Assembly (NCBI RefSeq): GCF_002608075.1
Contig: NZ_LAHA01000001.1
Location: 169,487-233,486, forward strand
DNA length: 64,000 nucleotides
Source: Nostoc linckia z4
Lineage (GTDB): Bacteria > Cyanobacteriota > Cyanobacteriia > Cyanobacteriales > Nostocaceae
Direction: 5' to 3'
The position numbers and the translations under genes are program-made. Positions 23,940 through 33,525 of the stretch are shown here, in pieces. Within the stretch, counting starts at the first letter, position 1; each line of letters starts with the position of its first letter. The notes beneath the pieces are model-generated. The model ran no database searches. It saw only the letters and a program-made list of their open reading frames with translations, and was not told the DNA's origin.

Positions 23940-25343
23940 TTATATGCTACAGCCAGGGCCTTGAAGGTCTTCGGGAAAACTAATTAATTCCAAGTAATCT
24001 GGATTTGCTAGAAATTGTTTTGCTGCTAATAACCCAGCAATGCTCCAAGTTTGATAAATTCTGGCTTCCTTGCCAATTAAACGACCATTATTGCCATCGT
24101 AGTATTCGGGGAATTGATCTTGGTATAAACGACTTTCAGCAATGGCGATCGCCTCTTGGGCAAGTTCTATCCTGTTTGTTTTCAGTGCCGCAGCAGTAAA
24201 TACCCACAATAAAACAGGCCAGTTACCACCGTTGTGATAAGACCAAGGTATGTTTTTAGAATCGCATCCCGTTACAATTTTCCACTCCAAACCTTCCAAA
24301 GCTGGAAAGCAGATTTTAACAGGCATATAGCCAATCAAGTTTTCCCAGCGTTCGGCAAATAAATTCATGATGCTTTGGGATTCTGTTTCGCTAGCTAAGG
24401 AAGCTAAGATTGCCATCAAATTTCCCAAAGTAAAAAAGCGGAAATCCATTCGTCCCGGCCCTAAATTTCCGGCTAAATATCCTCCAGTTTCCGGTAACCA
24501 CTCGGTCAACCAACTGGGGATAGATTCTGAATGGATGTTGAATTTATTGGCAACTTCTTTACCAAATTCGTTACCTTTGTAACGATAAATTTCCCGCAAT
24601 CGCTGTAAATCTAACCAGTAATAATTGCGGATATGATATTTCAAAGCTCCCAATCGCCGATTCACTTTATCCAGATAACTTTCACCATTGCCATCTGGTA
24701 AGAGTAATTCCCCGGCTGCCCTCAAAGATGCATAAAATAATACCTGAATTTCTAAAGGATGTTCGTAAACTCCCAAACGCCGGTCAATCATGCACGCGCC
24801 ATCGGGAACTAACATTGTTGGGTACATAGAAAAGCGATGTACCAAACACAGATCCAAAATTAACTTGATTCCTGCTTGAAAATCTGGTTGACGCGCTAAA
24901 GTCAAATCCCCTGTGGCTTTTTCATAAGCTCTCAATAGCAGAATCCACCACATACAAGAATCAACTGGAGGAACGCGAGCGATGGCTTGTTCGCCAAAAT
25001 CAGCAACGAAAAATTCCTCACTACCAATGGATTGGACTTTGAAACTGGCAGGCATTAACCCTGCACCCGGTTCAAAGCAATCCATTTGTTTTTCATGACT
25101 TTGTAATTTCAGAGTTTCTATTAAAAAATTGCGGACAATATCTGCTTCGCCGTGCATTAGAAACACTAAAGCAGAAGGCACAAAATCCCGAAGAAAACAC
25201 TGGTCATAATTGAGTGGATCTGCATGTGGATCGACAGCAGCTAAGGTACCGATGGGTTTTCCTTGATGGTAAATTATTGATTTTTCTAGAAATTTCCAAG
25301 CTTCTGTTTCTGGCAAATTCTTCTTATTACTCATAGGAGTCAT
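23940..25343 (-). CDS. alkaline/neutral invertase, GH100
   Basis: 467 residues, full length for the family. Distinctive motifs include [21 protein letters not shown] near residue 40, [15 protein letters not shown] near 94, [41 protein letters not shown] and the C-terminal [12 protein letters not shown]. These are the (alpha/alpha)6-barrel landmarks of GH100. The enzyme hydrolyses sucrose to glucose and fructose in the cytosol; in Anabaena such invertases matter for diazotrophic growth. No sucrose-synthesis gene is adjacent. It lacks a signal peptide. Confidence 0.95.
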   Translation of the reverse strand: MTPMSNKKNLPETEAWKFLEKSIIYHQGKPIGTLAAVDPHADPLNYDQCFLRDFVPSALVFLMHGEADIVRNFLIETLKLQSHEKQMDCFEPGAGLMPASFKVQSIGSEEFFVADFGEQAIARVPPVDSCMWWILLLRAYEKATGDLTLARQPDFQAGIKLILDLCLVHRFSMYPTMLVPDGACMIDRRLGVYEHPLEIQVLFYASLRAAGELLLPDGNGESYLDKVNRRLGALKYHIRNYYWLDLQRLREIYRYKGNEFGKEVANKFNIHSESIPSWLTEWLPETGGYLAGNLGPGRMDFRFFTLGNLMAILASLASETESQSIMNLFAERWENLIGYMPVKICFPALEGLEWKIVTGCDSKNIPWSYHNGGNWPVLLWVFTAAALKTNRIELAQEAIAIAESRLYQDQFPEYYDGNNGRLIGKEARIYQTWSIAGLLAAKQFLANPDYLELISFPEDLQGPGCSI

Positions 25344-25407
25344 AGGCGTTTAATTCCACTAATGTAGGTATCGGTTTAATGGTGGAAAGCACGCCAGTTC
25401 AACTTTT

Positions 25408-25494
25408 AGAGACTTCCAAATCAAAAATTTCCTACTGTTGACAAGCAATACTCAACAGTCATCAGTCACTTGTTTTTGTTTCTTGGAGTTTCCT
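25408..25494. mobile_element. MITE-like element, family C (copy 5)
   Basis: It starts AGAGACTTCCAAATCAAAAATTT and ends GTTTCTTGGAGTTTCC, with short TTGAC heptamers inside. It abuts the stop codon of the SDR gene. Confidence 0.6.
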
Positions 25495-26303
25495 TAAGCC
25501 GACCAGGTTTCGCGGAAATCAGCATACAGAGTCAATCCACCATCAACAAACAGCGTTTGTCCGGTGATGTATGCAGCTTCATCGGAAGCTAAAAAAGCTA
25601 CTGCGGCTGCCATCTCTTCTGTAGTGCCAGCCCGCCCCATTGGGATATGGCTTTCCACGATCGCTTTTTTTTCTGGGTCATCAATCCAAGCTTGATTGAT
25701 GGGTGTAATTGTGGCTCCGGGGGCAACGGCGTTAACACGAATACCTTGGTTAGCGTATTCCAATGCTAAACTTTTGGTGAGATTTTCCATCCCGCCTTTG
25801 CTGATAGAATAACTGATATACATCGGTCGAGGAATAATTTCGTGAACGCTGGAAATATTAATAATTACTCCCCGACGATTAGCAGACAGTAGATGTTTAA
25901 TAGTTTCACGGGCGCAGAGATAAGCACCCCGGAGATTGACTGCAATGACTCGATCAAAATCTGCTGTGCTAAGTTCATGAGATGGACTTTCTGTTTGAAT
26001 GCCAGCATTGTTGATGAGAATATCTAAACTGCCAAATTCCTGAATAACAGTGTTGACCATCTCAATAATGTCTGATTCTTGAGAAACATCTCCCTGAACC
26101 AGCAACGACTTCACACCACAACTTTGAATATCTCCACAAGCTTTTTGCAACGCCATTTCTTGCGTTTGTGCTGCTGCTTCAGGATCTTTACGGTAATTGA
26201 TAGCAATGTTGCACCCTGCTTGAGCAAGTTTAATGGCGATTGCTTGACCAATACCTGATGTTGCACCTGTAATTAAGGCATTCTTTCCTTTTAACCCTAT
26301 CAT
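25494..26303 (-). CDS. SDR-family oxidoreductase, glucose 1-dehydrogenase-like
   Basis: 269 residues of a classical SDR: cofactor turn ITGATSGIGQAIA near residue 12, NYRKDP after the second strand, NNAGIQTES, INISSVHEI with the catalytic Ser, YSISKGG with Tyr and Lys, and a C-terminal TGQTLFVDGGLTLY. Overall resemblance is to bacterial glucose 1-dehydrogenases. An extra loop (KACGDIQSCGVKS) lies around residues 54-66. It is 150 bases downstream, on the opposite side, of the invertase start. A shared role in sugar use is possible but only inferred. Confidence 0.87.
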   Translation of the reverse strand: MIGLKGKNALITGATSGIGQAIAIKLAQAGCNIAINYRKDPEAAAQTQEMALQKACGDIQSCGVKSLLVQGDVSQESDIIEMVNTVIQEFGSLDILINNAGIQTESPSHELSTADFDRVIAVNLRGAYLCARETIKHLLSANRRGVIINISSVHEIIPRPMYISYSISKGGMENLTKSLALEYANQGIRVNAVAPGATITPINQAWIDDPEKKAIVESHIPMGRAGTTEEMAAAVAFLASDEAAYITGQTLFVDGGLTLYADFRETWSA

Positions 26304-26347
26304 ATTTTTTCACTGAAATGATTTTGGATTTGGGATTTTAAATTAAT

Positions 26348-26480
26348 AGGACTTACGCAACGCCGATATTGTCATTGCGACCGTAACGGAGTGTAGGGAA
26401 GCAATCCCAGCATCAGTTGTAGAGACTAACAATTGCTAGTCTCTACAACGATAAATCAAGGGTTTTTAGTGTCTAAATAA
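26348..26480. repeat. chimeric repeat: family B end joined to palindrome repeat
   Basis: AGGACTTACGCAACGCCGATATTG to AGCATCAG matches half of family B. It joins at about 26420 to TGTAGAGACTA..TAGTCTCTACA and AACGATAAATCAAGG, a block that recurs at 59800-59870. It looks like a recombined remnant. Confidence 0.6.
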
Positions 26481-26503
26481 TGCGTAAATTCCAAATTTGG
26501 ACA

Positions 26504-27160
26504 CTATCGTAAATCGGCTGGTATGTCTTTGGGAACTACCCAATAGTAAACACTTTTGCCCTCTACAGTCAGAGTTTGGTTTGGTTTCCAGTTACCCATA
26601 TCAAAGGCGTGGGAAACAATCCGAGTACCAGGTTTGAGTTGTTTTAAAAGTATGGGGCGGAGTCTCTCGTTGATTTCTGGTAATAGATAAAGCGTAACTA
26701 CTGTGGCTTCACTAAAATCTGTGTTAAACAAATCCTGCTGCACAAACTTCACGCGGTCAGTTACTCCGGCTTTTTGAGCATTCTCATTAGCTTCTTTGAT
26801 GCGTTGGGGGTCAATATCTATTCCCACACCACGAGTACCATAATTTTGTGCCGCAGTAATTACAATTCGCCCGTCACCACTGCCAAGGTCGTAAACTACA
26901 TCATTTTTGTTCACTTTTGCCACTTTCAACATTGCATCCACCACTGGCTGTGGAGTTGGCACATAAGGAACATCACCAGGACGTTCTTGCGGTTGAGTTG
27001 TCGGCGTCGCTGAAGGAGTTACTGTTTCAGTCTCAGCCGTTAAAGTAGAAGGTTGTGTACCAGCTTCCAAATCTTGCTGTTGTGGAGTACATCCAACAAT
27101 TCCCAAGCTGGTAATACTAACTCCCGCAACCAGTGAAAACAGAGTTTTTTTGAAGTTCAT
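26504..27160 (-). CDS. lipoprotein-type class I methyltransferase
   Basis: 218 residues from the ATG at 27160, which has an AGGAG site 9 bases upstream. A longer frame to 27277 is only translated minisatellite. Residues 1-23 look like a lipoprotein signal peptide ending in SLGIVG before Cys24. A Thr/Pro-rich linker runs to about residue 68. Then a methyltransferase fold follows, with motif I DLGSGDG at 91-97, GIDIDPQRI and VTLYLLPEIN. Methylation outside the cytosol would be unusual because SAM is not available there. Substrate is unknown. Confidence 0.8.
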   Translation of the reverse strand: MNFKKTLFSLVAGVSITSLGIVGCTPQQQDLEAGTQPSTLTAETETVTPSATPTTQPQERPGDVPYVPTPQPVVDAMLKVAKVNKNDVVYDLGSGDGRIVITAAQNYGTRGVGIDIDPQRIKEANENAQKAGVTDRVKFVQQDLFNTDFSEATVVTLYLLPEINERLRPILLKQLKPGTRIVSHAFDMGNWKPNQTLTVEGKSVYYWVVPKDIPADLR

Positions 27161-27214
27161 GAATTTTCTCCTTTGTGAATTGGGATTGTTGATTGTTGAC
27201 GGATGACTGTTGAC

Positions 27215-27375
27215 TGGGCATTGGGCATGGGGCATTGGGCATGGGGCATTGGGCATTGGGCATGGGGCATTGGGCATTGGGCATGGGGGAGGAGTTAGGA
27301 GTTAAGAATTATTCTCTTTGTCTCCCTTGTCTCCCCATCTCCCCATCTCCCCATCTCCCCCAATCCCGGTTGGTG
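27215..27375. repeat. STRR minisatellite cassette
   Basis: Alternating GGGCATT and GGGGCAT heptamers (about ten) are followed by CTCCCTTGTC and CTCCCCATC units. It fills the gap between the methyltransferase and the permease. Confidence 0.85.
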
Positions 27376-27389
27376 AGGGAAGTCGAGCC

Positions 27390-28757
27390 TCATCTCCCCA
27401 CGTCTCCCTGGCGGCGTTGATTATTCCACACCAACAGTGGGATACCTGCGGCGACAACTATGACACCTACAATTGCTCCGACGCCTGTGTAAACTAAGCT
27501 GGAATAAAGTAAGTAACCGCAGACGGCGCAAAAGAGTAATGGTGTGAAGGGATAAAATGGTACGCGGAATGGGCGTACTATGTGGGGTTCTCGTATCCTT
27601 AAGATGAGGAGAGACAGGCCTGAAAGTAGGAAGAAGAACCAAAACACGGGGGCGGTGTAATCCACCATTGTTTTAAAGCCTTCGCGGGTGAGTGTGCCTA
27701 AAACAACTAGTGCTAGGGCGATCGCTGCTTGCAACAATAAGGCATGGGTAGGGCTGCTAGGACGTTGCTGCCAGCGTCCCATAAAACCAAATAGGGAAAA
27801 ATCTTGTCCCAGTGCGTAGTTGGTACGCGCCCCAGTAAAAATTGTGGCGTTGGTTGCCCCTAAGGTGGCGATGGCAATCAGTATGCTGATGAATAAGGCT
27901 CCCGGTGTACCCCAAAGCAAGCGCATTAAATCTGCGGCTACTGCTTCTGACTGTGCCATGTTGGCTAATCCCAGTCCCCGGAGGTAAGCTAGGTTGATCA
28001 GCAGGTAAATAGCGGTGATTATACCAATACTCCAAACGAGCGATCGCACAATGTTACGTCGTCCATTTTGAATTTCTGCTGAAATGTAAGCGGCTTCGTT
28101 CCAACCGCCATAGGACAGCAACACGAACACCATCGCTAAACCCCAAGTCCCTGATGATGCAGATTCCACAGCAGGGGTAGTATTAGGAGTGGCACTCAAC
28201 CCAATAATTACTACTAGCAACAAACCCAAAACTTTAGCTACACTGAGCAGGTTTTGTGTCCACTTACCTTGTTGTAAACCAACGATGTTTAAAGCAGTTA
28301 AGAGGCCGATGGCTACTGCTGCATAAACAGATGATGAAAACGTGCCTAGTCGCCATATTTGCGAAACATAATCGCCAAAAACAAATGCTAAAAGAGCAAT
28401 GGAACCAGTTTGAACTACTGTCATCCGCGCCCAAGCAAATAAAAAAGCGATTTTTCGCCCAAATGCACGTTTCAAATAGTAATAAGCGCCTCCAACATCA
28501 GGATAAACTGTTGCTAACTCTGCATAGCACAACGCTCCTACTAGAGATATGACACCACCGATGAACCAATAAAGCAGTACCGCGATATCACTACTCGCTT
28601 GATTTGCTACTAAAGCTGGGGTTTCAAAAATCCCTGCCCCGATGACAATACCAACAATCAAAGCCACTGCGTCTGGTAATGTCAGTGATGGCTTGGGTGA
28701 TGCTATTTCAGTTATCTCTGTCCGATCAAGCAAATTGTAGTCTTCAGGTCTACTCAC
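27390..28757 (-). CDS. APC-family amino acid permease
   Basis: 455 residues with about twelve membrane helices. The first helix carries the substrate-binding turn GIVIGAGIFETPALVA, followed by GALCYAELATVYPDVGGAYYYLKRAFG, both hallmarks of the APC superfamily. SYGGWNEAAYISAEIQNGRRN in the middle is typical of the LAT/EAT-like groups. It should import or exchange amino acids across the plasma membrane. No regulatory gene is adjacent. A downstream minus-strand frame over its end is only a shadow. Confidence 0.92.
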   Translation of the reverse strand: MSRPEDYNLLDRTEITEIASPKPSLTLPDAVALIVGIVIGAGIFETPALVANQASSDIAVLLYWFIGGVISLVGALCYAELATVYPDVGGAYYYLKRAFGRKIAFLFAWARMTVVQTGSIALLAFVFGDYVSQIWRLGTFSSSVYAAVAIGLLTALNIVGLQQGKWTQNLLSVAKVLGLLLVVIIGLSATPNTTPAVESASSGTWGLAMVFVLLSYGGWNEAAYISAEIQNGRRNIVRSLVWSIGIITAIYLLINLAYLRGLGLANMAQSEAVAADLMRLLWGTPGALFISILIAIATLGATNATIFTGARTNYALGQDFSLFGFMGRWQQRPSSPTHALLLQAAIALALVVLGTLTREGFKTMVDYTAPVFWFFFLLSGLSLLILRIREPHIVRPFRVPFYPFTPLLFCAVCGYLLYSSLVYTGVGAIVGVIVVAAGIPLLVWNNQRRQGDVGR

Positions 28758-29387
28758 ATTAGTTCCTCATTTAGTGTTGAGCAGGGACTTTTTGCTTTGT
28801 TTCATCAAGAATTACCTCAGATAATCAATTCCATTGAGATAGGAATATAAACTTATAAGCACATTACGCTTTCAAATTGCACAGTCAATCGTGGTGCTGA
28901 TTGTTGACAATTGACTGTTAACAGTCAACACAAAAAATGTGCGGCGTTAGATGCGTGATAGTTTATTCACATCTCTACATTTAATATGGTTAAATATAAA
29001 TGTGACGCAAAAATGACAATCAAGATAATCAATAATTACTAACTTTATTACTAATTTCTGATTATCAGCCCATGCAAAATTGAGATAGTGCCAGTATTTT
29101 TCGGCATTACCAATATTTGCATATTTATTTGGCTTGAGTTCTTGTAAAATGCTAGAAAATCTCACTTATGAAAACTTCTCCCATGAGTTTGATTTAAACT
29201 AGACTAAAGAAGGATTAACGAGATAACTAAAGAATGATTGACTAATAATCACTAATCGTGCTTTGTTCGATGGAGTAGGTAAAAAGAGCGATCGCTGAAC
29301 ACATACACAAGAGGTAACAGGCAAAAGGCAATAGGTAATTAGTACTTTTCTTATTCACAATTCCCTGTTAGTATTAGTTCTCAAAAT
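28758..29387. other. intergenic region, one weak reading frame
   Basis: AT-rich sequence with a short TTGACTG heptamer patch near 28895-28930. On the minus strand at 28947-29165 a 72-codon frame with a GTG start begins SSILQELKPNKYANIGNAEKYWHYLNFAWADNQ in character and then becomes unstructured. It may be the broken start of a small conserved gene. No other feature is visible. Confidence 0.35.
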
Positions 29388-30212
29388 TCAAGCAGGTAAG
29401 TATAATTCAAAAAACTCCCTCAGAATTTTAACAAAAACCAGAGTATTTTCAAAGTGAATATTATGTCCAGCACAATCGATGATTCTTAACTGGCTATGCT
29501 GGCATATTTGAGCTATTTCTGTATTAATATGTATAAATTTTTCATCATATTCACCAGCTAATAAAAGCAGAGGAATTTTATTTTTTGTTAGCTGAGACCA
29601 CAAACTAGGCTGGCATCCAGTACCCATGAAGCGCAGTGATTTATCTAATTCTTGCGGGTTGTTCTGGGAACGATTTTTTACCATTTGGTCATATTGTGGA
29701 TGATTTTTTATATAGCCAAAAATTGCTTGACTATACCAATTAGAGAGAAAATCAGCAAAAGCAACTTTAGTAGTAATTCTTGTCAATTTCCTACCTATTT
29801 GTGTATCGCGCTTAATTCTTTCTAAACGTTCTGCTTCGGTTGCTAAACCTGGGGAAGCGGATTCTAGTATCACTCTGAAGAAACGTTCGGGAAAATGTAA
29901 AGTTAGGTATAAAGCTAATCTGCCGCCCATTGAATAACCAACTAAAAAGCATTTAGCAATTTTTAATTTATCCAATAAGTTAATTACCGCCTGGGCTGCG
30001 TTCGACATTGAATAGTATTCATCCCCACCCAAAACTTCAGTTTTACCATGTCCGGGTAAGTCTAGTGTTAAATAAGAAAATTCATCACCTAATAAGTTGA
30101 TTGCTTCATCAAATTCATCAATGTTACCCATGAAACCGTGTAGAAACAGAATTACTGGTTTATCTGTTGTCTCAATAAAAGAGTAATTAAAATTATAATT
30201 TTCTAAAACCAT
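29388..30212 (-). CDS. menH: MenH-like alpha/beta hydrolase (SHCHC synthase)
   Basis: 274 residues of an alpha/beta hydrolase. The oxyanion segment FLHGFMGN (residues 23-30), DLPGHGKTE, the nucleophile elbow GYSMGGRLAL with Ser94, the acid loop AGEYDEKF and the late AGHNIHFE supply a Ser-Asp-His triad. The LHGFMGN and GYSMGGRLALY combination is characteristic of 2-succinyl-6-hydroxy-2,4-cyclohexadiene-1-carboxylate synthase, a step to phylloquinone in cyanobacteria. No other men gene is in the window, so a generic hydrolase remains possible. Confidence 0.82.
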   Translation of the reverse strand: MVLENYNFNYSFIETTDKPVILFLHGFMGNIDEFDEAINLLGDEFSYLTLDLPGHGKTEVLGGDEYYSMSNAAQAVINLLDKLKIAKCFLVGYSMGGRLALYLTLHFPERFFRVILESASPGLATEAERLERIKRDTQIGRKLTRITTKVAFADFLSNWYSQAIFGYIKNHPQYDQMVKNRSQNNPQELDKSLRFMGTGCQPSLWSQLTKNKIPLLLLAGEYDEKFIHINTEIAQICQHSQLRIIDCAGHNIHFENTLVFVKILREFFELYLPA

Positions 30213-30695
30213 AAATTTAATGGTGGAATAAATGGAAATTTACCAGACACTAACCTAATTCATAAATAGAGTTAAATGATAATTTAAAATTTACCTTTCT
30301 TTAGATACAAATAAAACGCTACCAAAGATAGATGCCATTAAAAAATAATATAATTTACTTAATTTTAAAAATTAAAAACAATTCTCAACAATACTAACTT
30401 TTGTTAAAAAAATTATCAATGAAAGAATTTATTTTTCAGGAGTTAATAACATGTATATAGATAGGAGTCATATTTGATTTGGAGAAATGTACACAGGGGA
30501 GTCATTCGTGTGGGCGGGTTTCCCGACTTAAACGAACTGCCGTTGCGTTAGCCTTTGGCGTCACCCACCAAAGGATTTAGGTGCGTTAGGCTACGGCATA
30601 ACACACCCTACAGATAATGAAATTTTTTCATAAATTTCACAAATTATTGAAGATGATTTTGAATATAAAATGTCTAAATTTTGGAGGCAAAACCA
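30213..30695. other. intergenic region with repeat remnant
   Basis: AT-rich first half. Around 30530-30612 lies a dispersed-repeat remnant containing GCGTTAGCC, CACCCACCAAAGGATTTAGG and GCGTTAGGCTACGGC. No gene is recognised. Confidence 0.45.
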
Positions 30696-31163
30696 ATGAT
30701 TCATCACATTTCCATTGCAGCCAATAATCCCCGTCATGTTGCCGAAGTTTTAGCTAAAATATTGGGCGGAAAAGTTGCTCCATTTCCTTCCCATCCTGGA
30801 AGCTATGTAGCAATAGCTATGGATGAGAAAGGCACATTAATTGAAGTTTATCCCCTGGGAACTGAGTTGATTCCTGGTGATGGCGAACAACAAGTTCAAT
30901 TTCGTGAGAATCAAAATTTTAGCCCATATGATGCAGTTCACGCAGCAGTGAGTGTGTCTATTAGTGAAAAAGAGATTGAAGAAATCGCAGCTCAGGAAGG
31001 ATGGCGGGTACTGCATTGTAACCGGGGTCAATTTGAAGTCATTGAATTTTGGATTGAGAATCGCTTAATGATAGAATTGCTGACTCCAGAAATTGCACCT
31101 CAATATCTCAATTTTGTTCAAAAGCGAAATTTAGAAAAGTTCTTTACTACTAGTGTTACTTAA
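30696..31163 (+). CDS. VOC-fold (glyoxalase-like) protein
   Basis: 155 residues from ATG 30696, preceded by GGAGG at a good distance. The opening MIHHISIAANNPRHVAEVLAKILGGKV is typical of the vicinal-oxygen-chelate fold, with a beta-alpha-beta module repeated: GSYVAIAMDEKGTLIEVYPLG in the first half and FEVIEFWIENRLMIELL in the second. His3 or His4 and the Glu residues near the strand ends could bind metal. No specific reaction can be named. A short repeat-bearing gap separates it from the FAD monooxygenase gene. Confidence 0.75.
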   Translation: MIHHISIAANNPRHVAEVLAKILGGKVAPFPSHPGSYVAIAMDEKGTLIEVYPLGTELIPGDGEQQVQFRENQNFSPYDAVHAAVSVSISEKEIEEIAAQEGWRVLHCNRGQFEVIEFWIENRLMIELLTPEIAPQYLNFVQKRNLEKFFTTSVT

Positions 31164-31428
31164 ATAGGGAGTGGGGAATAGAATTTACCCGAACAATATA
31201 GGACTCTATCCACGAATTTGAATGTCGTTGACTGTTGACCGTTGACTGTTGACTGTCAAAGGTCAACAGCAGCAAGATTTCACTTTCTTATTTAGGACTG
31301 CTATATTCCCTATTCAAAGGGCTGGGTTTGATGATGTGTAAATGCGCGGAGTGCCTCGCAGGGGTTGACTATTTTGTATTGTCTTGTTAAGTGTAGGAAA
31401 ATAACAATCAAGCTCAATTAAATCTCAA

Positions 31429-32871
31429 ATGTTTGATTTACAAATTCCTACAGCTATAGAAAAAAAAGCTATTGTTATTGGGGGAAGTATTGCTGGACTG
31501 TTGACAGCTCAAGTACTAACTAAGTACTTTCATCACGTTACTATTATAGAGCGCGATCGCTTTCCCGAAAAACCAGAACAACGTCACGGTATACCCCAAG
31601 CTCATCATGTCCATGCTTTACTGATTCGGGGTCAGCAGATATTAGAGCAGCTGTTTCCTGGCATCATCGCAGAATTAACGAATTCAGGAGCGCCGATTTT
31701 AGACTCCATAGCAGATTGTCCTTGGCTGGGTTATAACGGTTGGGCACCACGCTTTCCTTCTCATTTAATTAGCTGCACTTCTAGCCGCAATCTTTTAGAG
31801 TGGACTATCCGCCGTCATTTGGCAGCTAATGACCGAATTGAATTTGTGCAAGCAGCACAGGTAACTAACTTGTTGTCTAACGCCAACAAAACCACCATTA
31901 CAGGAGTACGAGTCAGTGTTCGCAACGAACCCGAAGCCGAAATACTCGCTAATTTAATCGTAGATGCCAGTGGTCGCAATTCTCAAACACCACAGTGGTT
32001 GGAGCAATTGGGTTATCGGCCACCGCAACAAACAGTTGTCAATTCTTTTTTAGGCTATGCCAGCCGTTGGTATCATCCTCCTGAGGGTTTTCAGGCAGAT
32101 TGGAAATTTTTGTTAATCGCGTCGAAACCACCAAAAGATACTCGCAGTGCTGTACTGTATCCAGTTGAAGGTAATCGTTGGATTGTGACACTCATTGGTG
32201 TAAGTCGAGATTATCCACCAACTGACGAAGCTGGATTTTTAGACTTTGCTCAGAGTTTGCGATCGCCTATTCTCTATCAAGCCATAAAAGATGCTCAACC
32301 CATCTCGCCCATCTACGGCTATAGGCGCACAGAAAATAATTTGCGTCACTACGAAAAACTTTCTCGATTACCAGAAGGTTTGATAGTAATAGGTGATGCT
32401 GTTTGTGCCTTCAATCCTGTTTATGGTCAAGGTATGACCACCGCTGCTTTAGGTGCTTTGACTCTGGATGAATGTTTAAGCAAACAATTATCTCAGCAAT
32501 CCCAAGGTAATTTAATTGGTTTCCCACAATATTTTCAAAAGCAACTAAGAAAAGCCATTTCTGTACCTTGGTTAATGGCCACAGGTGAAGACTTCCGGTG
32601 GTCTGCTACCGAGGGAGGAAAACCCGATGTGATTAGCAAAGTTATGCAGTTGTATATGGATAGATTATTACTACTGCAAGCTAACAGTCCAGAAATTCAT
32701 CAGCTTTTCTCGGAAGTGATAAATTTACTTAAACCGCCTAGTGCGTTTTTTCAGCCAGGTATCCTCATGCAGGTTTTAAAGCAAATTATCAATTCCCATC
32801 CCCAATCAGATGAGCTTATTGATGGAAAAAATATTCCTAAATATCAGCCTTTGGTAATTCATAATTCCTAA
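31429..32871 (+). CDS. FAD-dependent monooxygenase/oxidoreductase
   Basis: 480 residues. The N-terminal dinucleotide-binding turn VIGGSIAGLLTAQVL ends with TIIERD, and the second FAD signature VIGDAVCAFNPVYGQGMTTAALGALTLDE lies around residues 321-350. A DASGRNSQTP strand lies near 185. The pattern fits the PHBH/UbiH-type flavoprotein fold, close to halogenase- and epoxidase-like members. Substrate is unknown. Neighbours do not form an obvious pathway with it. Confidence 0.82.
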   Translation: MFDLQIPTAIEKKAIVIGGSIAGLLTAQVLTKYFHHVTIIERDRFPEKPEQRHGIPQAHHVHALLIRGQQILEQLFPGIIAELTNSGAPILDSIADCPWLGYNGWAPRFPSHLISCTSSRNLLEWTIRRHLAANDRIEFVQAAQVTNLLSNANKTTITGVRVSVRNEPEAEILANLIVDASGRNSQTPQWLEQLGYRPPQQTVVNSFLGYASRWYHPPEGFQADWKFLLIASKPPKDTRSAVLYPVEGNRWIVTLIGVSRDYPPTDEAGFLDFAQSLRSPILYQAIKDAQPISPIYGYRRTENNLRHYEKLSRLPEGLIVIGDAVCAFNPVYGQGMTTAALGALTLDECLSKQLSQQSQGNLIGFPQYFQKQLRKAISVPWLMATGEDFRWSATEGGKPDVISKVMQLYMDRLLLLQANSPEIHQLFSEVINLLKPPSAFFQPGILMQVLKQIINSHPQSDELIDGKNIPKYQPLVIHNS

Positions 32872-33326
32872 TTTATCACTCTAGAAATTAGAAAAAATCG
32901 GGTTGAAGAAGAATTCAGAAGTCAGAATGGGCTAAACGCCCCGCTACCGCTAACAGGAGTCAGAATCAATTAATTCCGAGTAGCATCCGCCACTAATTGT
33001 AGACTGCTAAATTTTTAATTTAGCAGGGTACAAAAACGCCGTTTATTCATTTGTCACTCGCACAGAATTCAATTCTGAATTATGACGACTGACGTATGTA
33101 TTCTGTTTGATAAATCTATTTCCTATTATCTATAGCAGTCCTAAATCATTTGTAAAAATTCTATATCTCTTTCTTCTTTCTTACCTTTGTGTCCTTGGCG
33201 TTCTTCTCTACGAGACGCTGCGCGTTGGCGAAAGCCTCTCGTAGAGAAGGCGGTTTGTTTGCTTATTTATATTTTTCACGACTCGTTTAGGATTGCTATA
33301 AGTAGCTCAACCTGAAAAAACGTCAT
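32872..33326. other. intergenic region with dispersed repeat pieces
   Basis: It contains the common inverted element CTACGAGACGCTGCGCG ... GCGAAAGCCTCTCGTAG near 33208-33246 and AT-rich filler. No coding frame with recognisable content is present. The next element, the family A MITE, begins at 33327. Confidence 0.5.
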
Positions 33327-33512
33327 ACGTAGATGTTAATAAATGTAGTGGCGTGGCAAGCATTAAATGTTGCAATAGATTTTATTGTGGGATGGGTGTC
33401 CTCACCCGTCCGGGCGGGCAAGATGCCCACCCCACAAGAGTTTATTAATGCACTATTTTAGCTGTGTCAGTCCACTACCATTGTTTTATGTTTAATTAAG
33501 TTGACCTACTTA
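33327..33512. mobile_element. MITE-like element, family A (copy 2, core flipped)
   Basis: The 134-bp core at 33345-33478 has the same orientation as copy 1 (12007-12140). The left flank 33327-33344 and right flank 33479-33512 are the reverse complements of copy 1's right and left flanks. The 34-base flank matches exactly. The element ends 13 bases before the eboD stop. Confidence 0.8.
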
Positions 33513-33525
33513 TCAGAAAGTCTTT

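Noticed and set aside
27161..27277. N-terminal extension of the lipoprotein methyltransferase
   Set aside because: It is repeat-encoded, and the ATG at 27160 has a good AGGAG and begins a proper signal peptide.
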